NCBI RefSeq assembly: GCF_018614195.1
Contig: NZ_JAGGOT010000052.1
Coordinates: 62,001-126,000, forward strand
Direction: 5' to 3'
Source of the DNA: Streptomyces sp. ISL-43
Lineage (GTDB): Bacteria; Actinomycetota; Actinomycetes; Streptomycetales; Streptomycetaceae
Length of the DNA stretch: 64,000 nucleotides
In this document: positions 9,276 to 16,265 of the stretch, one piece after another
Numbering within the stretch: position 1 is the first letter of the stretch
How the letters are laid out: each line of letters opens with the position of its first letter
Notes under the pieces: generated by a model
Told to the model about the DNA's origin: nothing
What the model saw: only the letters and a program-made list of their open reading frames with translations
Databases searched by the model: none
Made by a program: the position numbers and the translations under genes

Positions 9276-10304
9276 TCACAGAACGTTCTGCGCCTCGGAG
9301 TACCGCTCGGCCGGAACGGTCTTCAGGGTCTGCACCGCCTCGGCGAGCGGCACCATCTCGATGTCCGTGCCGCGCAGCGCCGTCAGCATCCCGAACTGGC
9401 CGCGGTGCGCCGCCTCCACCGCGTGCCAGCCGAAGCGGGTCGCGAGGACCCGGTCGTACGCGGTGGGCGTGCCGCCGCGCTGGACGTGGCCCAGGATGAC
9501 CGGCCGGGCCTCCTTGCCGAGCCGGTCCTCCAGCTCGACGGCGAGCCGGTTGCCGATGCCGGCGAACCGCTCGTGCCCGTACATGTCGGTGCCGCCCTCC
9601 TCCAGGGCCATCGAGCTGCCCTCGGCGGGCTTGGCGCCCTCGGCGACCACGACGATCGCGAACCGCTTGCCCTGCGAGAAGCGCTCGCCGACGATCGCTG
9701 TCAGCTCCTCGATGTCGAAGGGGCGCTCCGGTACGACGATCGCGTGCGCGCCGGCCGCCATGCCCGAGTGCAGGGCGATCCAGCCGGTGTGGCGGCCCAT
9801 GACCTCCACCACCATCACGCGCTGGTGGGACTCGGCAGTGGTCTTCAGCCGGTCCAGCGCCTCGGTGGCGACGCCGACGGCGGTGTCGAAGCCGAAGGTG
9901 ACGTCGGTCGAGGCGATGTCGTTGTCGATGGTCTTCGGGACGCCGACGATCGGCAGGCCGCCCTGCGAGAGCAGGTTGGCGGCCTTCAGGGTGCCCTCGC
10001 CGCCGATCGGGATGATGGCGTCCAGGCCGAGATCGGCGACGTGGCCGCGGGCCCGCTCCACGCCGTCGCGCAGATGGGCGGGCTGGACCCGGGAGGAGCC
10101 CAGGATCGTTCCGCCGCGGGCCAGGATGCCGCTCACGGCGTCCAGGTCGAGCTTGCGGTAATCGCACTCCAGCAGACCGCGCCAGCCGTCGTGGAAGCCG
10201 ATGACCTCGTCCCCGTGGTCGACGACGGCGCGGTGCACGACGGAGCGGATGACGGCATTGAGGCCGGGGCAGTCGCCTCCGGAAGTGAGCACACCTATGC
10301 GCAT
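9276..10304 (-). CDS. pfkA: 6-phosphofructokinase
   Basis: A 342-residue glycolytic enzyme phosphorylating fructose 6-phosphate. MRIGVLTSGGDCPGLNAVIR is the nucleotide-binding start, followed by PIGGEGTLKAA, VPKTIDND and VEVMGRHTGWIA. The Gly in GGEG is the residue associated with ATP use. The Lys in PKTIDND, rather than Gly, places it with actinobacterial group III enzymes that share this Lys with PPi-dependent forms. ATG 10304 is chosen because it gives the canonical MRIGVLTSGG start; an upstream in-frame extension looks spurious. Confidence 0.96.
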   Translation of the reverse strand: MRIGVLTSGGDCPGLNAVIRSVVHRAVVDHGDEVIGFHDGWRGLLECDYRKLDLDAVSGILARGGTILGSSRVQPAHLRDGVERARGHVADLGLDAIIPIGGEGTLKAANLLSQGGLPIVGVPKTIDNDIASTDVTFGFDTAVGVATEALDRLKTTAESHQRVMVVEVMGRHTGWIALHSGMAAGAHAIVVPERPFDIEELTAIVGERFSQGKRFAIVVVAEGAKPAEGSSMALEEGGTDMYGHERFAGIGNRLAVELEDRLGKEARPVILGHVQRGGTPTAYDRVLATRFGWHAVEAAHRGQFGMLTALRGTDIEMVPLAEAVQTLKTVPAERYSEAQNVL

Positions 10305-10494
10305 GGCAGGAAGGACCTTTGCAACGTGGGCCGACGACCGGACCACGTCGTCCGGTTGGAACTACCCTGCACCCTACAAGTCGATCCCCGGTGGACTGAA
10401 CCATCCTCCACATGCTGGTCAGCTCAGTCGTACGAAAAGACGTCGGCCCGGATCCCCTCGGGGAATCCGGGCCGGACGGCAGGCGTCGCGCGGG

Positions 10495-11223
10495 TTACGC
10501 GGGCTGGGTCGCCGCCGCGATCCGCTCGGCGCGCAGCGCCTCGTACCAGCGGTCGTCTATGGGCGGCAGCGCGTTCACGTCGAGGGCCAGTTTCAGCAGC
10601 AGGTCCGCGATCTGCGGGTTGCGCGCCATCACGGGACCGTGCATGTACGTGCCGAACACCGTGTCGTTGTACGCGCCTTCGGTGCCGTCTCCGGTGCCGT
10701 TGCCGCGCCCCATCGTGACCCGGGCGAACGGCTTCGCCGTCGGGCCGAGGTGCGTGATGCCCTGGTGGTTCTCGAAGCCGGTGAGCTGCGGCAGGCCGAG
10801 CTGCGGGTCGATGTCCGCGAGGACGTCGCCGACGCACCGCTCGCCCTCGCCGCGCACGGTCACCACGTCCAGCAGGCCGAGGCCCTCCTGGCGCTGGCCG
10901 ACGTCGTTGACGAACTCCTGGCCCAGGATCTGGTACCCGGCGCAGACGGAGAAGACGATCGCCCCGTTCGAGACGGCACGCTCCAGACCGCCGTCGCGCA
11001 GGAGCCGCTCCGCGGCCAGGCGCTGCGGCCGGTCCTCGCCGCCGCCGATCAGGTAGATGTCGCCCGAGGTGGGGATCGGCTGGTCGCTGCGCACGTCCAC
11101 GCGCTGCACGTCCAGGCCGCGCCGCCGGGCCCGGCGCTCCACGACGAGGGCGTTGCCCTGGTCTCCGTACGTGCTGAGCAGGTCGGGGTAGACCCACACC
11201 AGACGCAGGCTGTTGTCGCTCAT
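10495..11223 (-). CDS. gatD: Lipid II isoglutaminyl synthase, glutaminase subunit GatD
   Basis: A 242-residue class I (CobB/CobQ-like) glutamine amidotransferase. The nucleophile C94 lies in FSVCAGYQIL and the catalytic H195 in TYMHGPVMARNP. C94 coincides with the Staphylococcus aureus GatD numbering. It supplies ammonia to MurT for amidation of D-Glu in lipid II. It follows murT by 30 bases in one operon, the universal arrangement for this pair. Confidence 0.95.
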   Translation of the reverse strand: MSDNSLRLVWVYPDLLSTYGDQGNALVVERRARRRGLDVQRVDVRSDQPIPTSGDIYLIGGGEDRPQRLAAERLLRDGGLERAVSNGAIVFSVCAGYQILGQEFVNDVGQRQEGLGLLDVVTVRGEGERCVGDVLADIDPQLGLPQLTGFENHQGITHLGPTAKPFARVTMGRGNGTGDGTEGAYNDTVFGTYMHGPVMARNPQIADLLLKLALDVNALPPIDDRWYEALRAERIAAATQPA

Positions 11224-11253
11224 GCTCTTGTCCTCTGCGGTTCTGACGGGGGG

Positions 11254-12492
11254 CTAGTTGCCGACGCGGCGGCGCACGTCCTGGAAGGCGGTGTAGTTGG
11301 CGATCAGCTCGATCTGTCCGGGCGGCGCCAGCTGCACGGCCTCGTCGAGGGTCTCGCACACCCGGAAGTCCAGGCCAGCGACCTCGAGGCGGACCGCGAG
11401 GTCCAGCTTGCGGTCGCCGATCACGAAGATCGGGTGGCCGGCCAGGCGCGGGTAGTCCACGTCCCACAGCCAGGAGGTGTCGGTGCCGTCCGCGCCGCGC
11501 GCGTTCACCGACAGGATGACCGGGGTCGGCGGCGGGTCGATCAGCGAGAACGTCTCGAGCCAGCCCGCCGGGTTCTTCGCGAGCAGCAGGCGCAGTTCGC
11601 GGCCCTGGAAGCTCACCACGTCGTAGCGTCCGGCGACGGCCTGCACCTGGTACATCCGCTCCAGCGCGACCTGCGGCGGAACGCCGAAGACGGCGGCCAC
11701 GGCGGCCGAGGTGGCGGCGTTCGCCTTGTTGGCGCGGCCCGGCAGCTGGAGGTTGATCGGCCAGGCGCTGCCGTGCGGGTCGAGCACGTGGTCGCCGGAG
11801 AGCACCCAACTGGGGGTGGGACGCCGGAAACCGCACTCGCCGCAGTACCAGTCGTCGCCCGGACGCTGCATGACGCCACCGCAGGAGGGGCACGACCAGG
11901 CGTCGTCCTTCCACTCCTGGCCGGCCGCGACCCACACCACGTTCTGCGAGGACGAGGCGGCCCAGACGATCAGCGGGTCGTCCGCGTTCGCGACGAGGAC
12001 GGCCTTGGAGCCCGAGAGGCCCTCGCGCCACTTCTCCGCGAGCATGCGGGTCTCGGCGGCGCGGTCCAGCTGGTCGCGGGAGAGGTTGAGCAGGGCGATC
12101 ACCTTGGGGGTGACGTCCCGGGCCACTCCGGCCAGGTACTTCTCGTCCACCTCGATGACGCCGTAACGGGCGTCCGAGCCGCCCGCCAGGGCGGAGGTGA
12201 TGCCCGCCGGCATGTTCGCGCCCAGCGCGTTGGAGACGACCGGACCGCTGGCCCGCAGGGCCTCCGCGATCAGCCGGGTCGTCGTGGTCTTGCCGTTCGT
12301 CGCCGAGACGAGGACGACGTCGAGATGCTGCGCCAGCGCGCCGAGAAGATCGGGGTCGAGCTTGAGCGCGACCTTGCCTCCGATCACCGATCCGCTTCCG
12401 CGTCCCGCGGCCCGCGACACCGCCGCCGCGGCCTTGCCCGCCGTCACGGCCAGCTTGGCCCGCGGCGAAAGCGGCTCTGTGTTGCCTGCCAT
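11254..12492 (-). CDS. murT: Lipid II isoglutaminyl synthase, Mur-ligase subunit MurT
   Basis: A 412-residue Mur-ligase-like protein with the P-loop ATNGKTTTT (64-72). A zinc ribbon is inserted in the middle domain (C201-P-S-C204 and C217-G-E-C220), a hallmark of MurT. A C-terminal DUF1727-type domain follows. It activates the D-Glu alpha-carboxyl of lipid II for amidation with GatD ammonia. ATG 12492 is preceded by AAGGAGGAC. It is divergent from peptide deformylase. Confidence 0.95.
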   Translation of the reverse strand: MAGNTEPLSPRAKLAVTAGKAAAAVSRAAGRGSGSVIGGKVALKLDPDLLGALAQHLDVVLVSATNGKTTTTRLIAEALRASGPVVSNALGANMPAGITSALAGGSDARYGVIEVDEKYLAGVARDVTPKVIALLNLSRDQLDRAAETRMLAEKWREGLSGSKAVLVANADDPLIVWAASSSQNVVWVAAGQEWKDDAWSCPSCGGVMQRPGDDWYCGECGFRRPTPSWVLSGDHVLDPHGSAWPINLQLPGRANKANAATSAAVAAVFGVPPQVALERMYQVQAVAGRYDVVSFQGRELRLLLAKNPAGWLETFSLIDPPPTPVILSVNARGADGTDTSWLWDVDYPRLAGHPIFVIGDRKLDLAVRLEVAGLDFRVCETLDEAVQLAPPGQIELIANYTAFQDVRRRVGN

Positions 12493-12615
12493 CGTCCCTT
12501 GTCCTCCTTGCGTCGGTCGCCCCCAGCCTATCCAGTACCTGCCCGCGCCCCGACCGCGGCGCCCCCGGTCGGGCGAAGATCTCCTCATATAGTCGCCCGT
12601 CGTACCCTTACGGCC

Positions 12616-13179
12616 ATGCGACAGCGCCCTCTCCCCGGTACCTCCGGCATCGTCCGCACCATGAGCCTGCTGGGCGACCCGGTGCTCCACTCGGCCTGTG
12701 CCGAGGTCACCGAGTTCGGCCCGGCTCTCGACCGGCTCATCGAGGACATGTTCGCCACGATGTACGCCGCCCAGGGCGTCGGCCTCGCCGCGAACCAGAT
12801 CGGCGTCGGGCAGCGGGTGTTCGTCTACGACTGCCCCGACGACGAGGACGTCCGCCACGTCGGGCACATCGTCAACCCGCGCCTGGTGAGCGCCGACGGG
12901 GACGAGTTCGCCGGCCCCGAGGGATGCCTGTCCCTGCCGGGGCTGGAGGCGCCCACGGTCCGCTTCGACGAGGCCGTCGTCGAGGGCGTCACCTCGGACG
13001 GGGCGCCGGTACGGGTGTCCGGGACCGGCTTCTTCGCCCGCTGCCTCCAGCACGAGTGCGACCACCTGGCCGGGACCGTCTACGCGGAGCGCGTGACGGG
13101 GCTGCGGGCGCGCACGCTGCGGCGCCGGATCCGCAAGACGGACTGGGGCGCCGCCGGGATCCACGCGCTGGCGGAGTGA
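12616..13179 (+). CDS. def: Peptide deformylase
   Basis: A 187-residue metallo-deformylase removing the N-formyl group from nascent proteins. All three motifs are present: GVGLAANQ (54-61), EGCLS (102-106, metal ligand C104) and HECDH (146-150). The basic C-terminus is an actinobacterial type. ATG 12616 lies about 125 bases from the divergent murT start. It converges on the TetR gene with only 12 bases between stops. Confidence 0.95.
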   Translation: MRQRPLPGTSGIVRTMSLLGDPVLHSACAEVTEFGPALDRLIEDMFATMYAAQGVGLAANQIGVGQRVFVYDCPDDEDVRHVGHIVNPRLVSADGDEFAGPEGCLSLPGLEAPTVRFDEAVVEGVTSDGAPVRVSGTGFFARCLQHECDHLAGTVYAERVTGLRARTLRRRIRKTDWGAAGIHALAE

Positions 13180-13191
13180 GCCCGGCGGGCC

Positions 13192-13836
13192 TCAGAAGCC
13201 GGGGCCGTCCTCGCGGTTGCCGGCCGTGGCCAGGCGGCCCCACAGCAGATCGGTGAGGCCGCTGACGAGTTCGGCGCGTTCGCAGGGGCGCTCGCCGAGC
13301 CACCAGTCGCCCGCCGCGTGCATCATGCCGACGATGCCGTGGCCCCACACGCGGGACAGGCGCTCGCCGCCGGGGCCGAGGTCGACGCGCTCGCCGATCA
13401 CCTGCGCCAGCTCCTCGCCGAGGCGGCGCAGCAGCGGGGCCGAGTGCAGGCCGACGTCGAAGCCGCGCTCGACGGCCTGGGAGTCCTCGGCCGGGTGCAT
13501 GAGGAAGCGGTAGACCTGCGGCCGCGCCTCGATGGCGGCGAGATAGGTGTCGAGGGTGGCCTCCACCCGGCTGCGCCGCTCGGCGGGGGCGTCGAGCGCC
13601 GCGCGCAGCGAGTCGAGGAGGGCGTCCGTGTGCCGGACGGCGAGCGCCTGGTAGAGGCCGGCCTTGTCGCCGAAGTGCCGGTAGAGGATCGGCTTGGTGA
13701 TGCCGGCCTCGGCCGCGATGGCGTTCATGGACGCCTTGGGGCCGTCCCTGAGCACGACCCGGTCGGCCGCCTCCAGCAGCTCGCGCCGCCGGCGCTCTGC
13801 CGCTCCCGGCTCGCCCGTCTGCTGTGTGGTCTCCAT
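13192..13836 (-). CDS. TetR family repressor, probably of the adjacent acyl-CoA dehydrogenase
   Basis: About 214 residues. The N-terminal helix-turn-helix is MNAIAAEAGITKPILYRHFG, with RHFGDKAGLYQAL after it. The C-terminal ligand domain has hydrophobic helices suited to an acyl-CoA or fatty acid effector. ATG 13836 (METTQQTG) or GTG 13848 could be the start; GGGGAG lies just upstream of both. It is divergent from the dehydrogenase across about 180 bases holding two TTACCGG-type palindromes, the expected operator for self and neighbour repression. Confidence 0.88.
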   Translation of the reverse strand: METTQQTGEPGAAERRRRELLEAADRVVLRDGPKASMNAIAAEAGITKPILYRHFGDKAGLYQALAVRHTDALLDSLRAALDAPAERRSRVEATLDTYLAAIEARPQVYRFLMHPAEDSQAVERGFDVGLHSAPLLRRLGEELAQVIGERVDLGPGGERLSRVWGHGIVGMMHAAGDWWLGERPCERAELVSGLTDLLWGRLATAGNREDGPGF

Positions 13837-13935
13837 GACGTGTCTCACTCCCCGCCCTTGCGATGTCCTGACGCCCACGCAACGTAACACTCCGCACACC
13901 CTGGCGATCTCATCGGAGGCCCGCATCGGTGCTGC

Positions 13936-13993
13936 TTGACAGTGCTTACCGGCCGGTAACAGACTGTGTCGCTGTTCGGGTTACCGGCAGTAA
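13936..13993 (+). promoter_or_regulatory. Promoter with two TetR-type operators upstream of acyl-CoA dehydrogenase
   Basis: TTGACA at 13936-13941 is a good -35. The perfect 14-bp palindrome TTACCGGCCGGTAA (13946-13959) fills the spacer that follows. A second, slightly imperfect copy TTACCGGCAGTAA lies at 13981-13993, 22 bases further on. A repressor bound here would block the promoter. The sequence resembles operators of fatty-acid-type TetR regulators. Confidence 0.65.
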
Positions 13994-14019
13994 CCATCTG
14001 CACGAAAGCTGGAGGGGAC

Positions 14020-15249
14020 ATGGCGGAGTTCACCATGGAGCTGAACGACGACCAGAAGCAGGTGCGGGACTGGATCCACGGCTTCGCCGCCGACGTGATC
14101 CGTCCCGCGGCCGCGGAATGGGACGAGCGCGAAGAGACTCCGTGGCCCGTCATCCAGGAGGCCGCCAAGGTCGGGATCTACTCGCTCGACTTCTACGCCC
14201 AGCAGTTCTTCGACCCCACCGGCCTCGGCATCCCGATGGCCATGGAGGAGCTGTTCTGGGGCGACGCGGGCATCGCGCTGTCCATCGTCGGCACCGGGCT
14301 GGCCGCCATCGGCGTCGTCGCCAACGGCACCGAGGAGCAGATAGGCACCTGGATCCCGCAGATGTACGGGACCCCCGACGACGTCAAGGTCGCCGCCTTC
14401 TGCTCCTCCGAGCCCGACGCCGGCTCCGACGTCGGCTCGATGCGCACCCGCGCCGTCTACGACCGGGCCAAGGACGAGTGGGTGCTCAACGGCACCAAGA
14501 CCTGGGCGACCAACGGCGGCATCGCCAACGTCCACATCGTCGTGGCCGTCGTCGACCCCGAGCTCGGCACCAAGGGCCACGCCTCCTTCATCGTGCCGCC
14601 GAACACCCCCGGCCTGTCCCAGGGCCAGAAGTTCAAGAAGCACGGCATCCGCGCCTCCCACACCGCCGAGGTGGTCCTGGAGGACGTGCGCGTGCCCGGG
14701 TCCTGCCTGCTCGGCGGCAAGGAGAAGCTCGACGAGCGCCTCGCGCGGGCCCACGAGCGGGCCAAGGCGGGCGGCGGCGAGCGCGTGAAGAACGCGGCCA
14801 TGGCCACCTTCGAGGCCTCCCGGCCGGCCGTCGGCGCCATGGCGGTCGGTACGGCGCGCGCCGCGTACGAGGTGGCGCTGGACTACGCGAAGACCCGTAC
14901 GCAGTTCGGCCGGCCGATCATCGACAACCAGGGCGTCGCCTTCCAGCTCGCCGACATGCGCACCTCCATCGACGCGGCCCGGCTGATGGTGTGGCGGGCC
15001 TCGTGGATGGCGGTCGCGGGCAAGCCCTTCACCTCGGCGGAGGGCTCGATGTCGAAGCTGTTCGCGAGCGAGGTCGCCAAGAAGGTCACCGCCCAGGCCG
15101 TGCAGATCCTGGGCGGCAACGGCTTCACCCGCGAGTACCCGGTGGAGCGCATGCACCGCGACAGCGCGATCTACACGATCTTCGAGGGCACCAGCGAGAT
15201 CCAGCGCCTGGTGATCGCCCGGACGATCTCCGGCATGCCGATCCGCTAG
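14020..15249 (+). CDS. Acyl-CoA dehydrogenase
   Basis: A 409-residue FAD flavoenzyme of the acyl-CoA dehydrogenase family, catalysing alpha-beta desaturation of an acyl-CoA. It has the FAD/substrate motif AFCSSEPDAGSDVGS, TKTWATNGG, the RTQFGRPI signature and QILGGNGFTREYPVERM. The catalytic Glu lies in IFEGTSEIQ near residue 388. ATG 14020 is preceded by GGAGGGG. It is monocistronic, between TetR operators and a strong terminator. The substrate chain cannot be inferred. Confidence 0.95.
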   Translation: MAEFTMELNDDQKQVRDWIHGFAADVIRPAAAEWDEREETPWPVIQEAAKVGIYSLDFYAQQFFDPTGLGIPMAMEELFWGDAGIALSIVGTGLAAIGVVANGTEEQIGTWIPQMYGTPDDVKVAAFCSSEPDAGSDVGSMRTRAVYDRAKDEWVLNGTKTWATNGGIANVHIVVAVVDPELGTKGHASFIVPPNTPGLSQGQKFKKHGIRASHTAEVVLEDVRVPGSCLLGGKEKLDERLARAHERAKAGGGERVKNAAMATFEASRPAVGAMAVGTARAAYEVALDYAKTRTQFGRPIIDNQGVAFQLADMRTSIDAARLMVWRASWMAVAGKPFTSAEGSMSKLFASEVAKKVTAQAVQILGGNGFTREYPVERMHRDSAIYTIFEGTSEIQRLVIARTISGMPIR

Positions 15250-15267
15250 AGCGGGGCTTGAACGGGG

Positions 15268-15308
15268 AAAGGCCCCCGGGCCGCCGCGAAGGCGGGCCGG
15301 GGGCCTTT
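15268..15308 (+). terminator. Strong Rho-independent-like terminator
   Basis: A 12-bp stem AAAGGCCCCCGG/CCGGGGGCCTTT is extended by an inner CCGCC/GGCGG stem across one mismatch. It lies 18 bases after the acyl-CoA dehydrogenase stop and before a converging gene. Confidence 0.9.
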
Positions 15309-15339
15309 CGCGCGGCCGGGGACGGCCCCGCCGTGCCGT

Positions 15340-15798
15340 TCAGGGGCGCAGGAGGGCGTCCAGGGCGCGGGCGAAGAGGAAGCGGGCCGCCGCGGCGACC
15401 AGGGGGTCGAAGAGGCGGCCCAGGCCGCGCACGCGCAGTTCCTCACGCCACTCCACCTCGCAGCCGCCGGCGGGTGCGGGGCGGACCTCGATCTCCGCCC
15501 GGCCCGTGACCGCGCGACCGTGTTTGACCAGCCTGACCAGCCCCGTGGAGACGCCTTCCGGGGGTTGCCAGACGGTGACTTCCATCGGATCGTCGAAAGT
15601 GATCCTGCCCACGCCCGTGCGCGCCGTGAAGCGCGTTCCGACGCGCGTCGGAGGATCCGTCTCGATGATCGTCCGCGTGAGCGGAACCTCGGCGCCGTGG
15701 CGTTCCCAGTCAGTAAGCCTCAGCCACGCCCGCGCGGGGGTGAGGCGCGTTCGGCGAATGATCCGGATAGCGGGCATGAGCGCATCGTAATCGGGCAT
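15340..15798 (-). CDS. SRPBCC (START-like) family protein
   Basis: A 152-residue protein with the pattern of a polyketide-cyclase/lipid-transfer START-like fold. It has an N-terminal strand IRIIRRTRLTPARAWLRLTDWERH, then VGTRFTARTGVGRITFDDPMEVTVW, and an amphipathic C-terminal helix LVAAAARFLFARALDALL. The family binds hydrophobic ligands; no function is assignable. Two starts are possible (ATG 15798 and ATG 15777), with a weak AGGG ahead of the first. Confidence 0.75.
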   Translation of the reverse strand: MPDYDALMPAIRIIRRTRLTPARAWLRLTDWERHGAEVPLTRTIIETDPPTRVGTRFTARTGVGRITFDDPMEVTVWQPPEGVSTGLVRLVKHGRAVTGRAEIEVRPAPAGGCEVEWREELRVRGLGRLFDPLVAAAARFLFARALDALLRP

Positions 15799-15932
15799 AC
15801 ACACCCTGAACTGGGCGGCGAATATGGCTTCCGCCCAGGGGTGGCGATCAGCAATACTCACCGCCACTGTGGATCGCGGATTCGACCGGGTGACCACCGG
15901 CCCTCCCGCCCCACTCTGCGAGGAGGTGCGCC

Positions 15933-16118
15933 ATGTGCTCCCACCAGCCCCCCTGCCCGACCGCCGAAAGCGCCGACCACGACGCCGCACGCACCGTGGC
16001 CTTCCACCCTGAACAAGGCTGGAATCTGCTCTGCAACGGAGCCGTGGTCTTCGACGATACCGGCGAACTGCTCCCCGACGGCCGCACGGTGGAACCCCGC
16101 CGCCCGGCCCTGGTCTGA
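15933..16118 (+). CDS. DUF5999 family small protein
   Basis: A 61-residue protein, start MCSHQPPCPTAESADHDAAR, then FHPEQGWNLLCNGAVVFDDTG and ELLPDGRTVEPRRP. This matches my memory of the Streptomyces-specific DUF5999 family, including its N-terminal Cys/His pairs (C2, H4, C8) that could bind metal. Its function is unknown. ATG 15933 follows GAGGAGG at good spacing. A 30-residue ORF follows 13 bases later with an equally strong ribosome site. Confidence 0.85.
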   Translation: MCSHQPPCPTAESADHDAARTVAFHPEQGWNLLCNGAVVFDDTGELLPDGRTVEPRRPALV

Positions 16119-16131
16119 GCGAGGAGGCAGC

Positions 16132-16224
16132 ATGCGCCAGCAGCTGATCCGCAAGCCCGTTCCCAAGCCCGCACCCCGAGACCTGGATCTGCGCACACCG
16201 TCGGGCAGGCCCCTCCCGTACTGA
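16132..16224 (+). CDS. 30-residue basic small ORF coupled to DUF5999
   Basis: An ORF of 31 codons, starting MRQQLIRKPVPKPAPRDLDL and ending RPLPY, has a near-perfect ribosome site (GAGGAGGCA at 16121-16129). It begins 13 bases after the DUF5999 stop. The peptide is Pro- and Lys/Arg-rich with no hydrophobic stretch. The strong start signal, not homology, is the evidence that it is real. It may form a bicistron with DUF5999. Confidence 0.5.
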   Translation: MRQQLIRKPVPKPAPRDLDLRTPSGRPLPY

Positions 16225-16265
16225 CGGGAGCCCAGGAGTCACGGCGGGTCCCACCGGCGGCTTCC

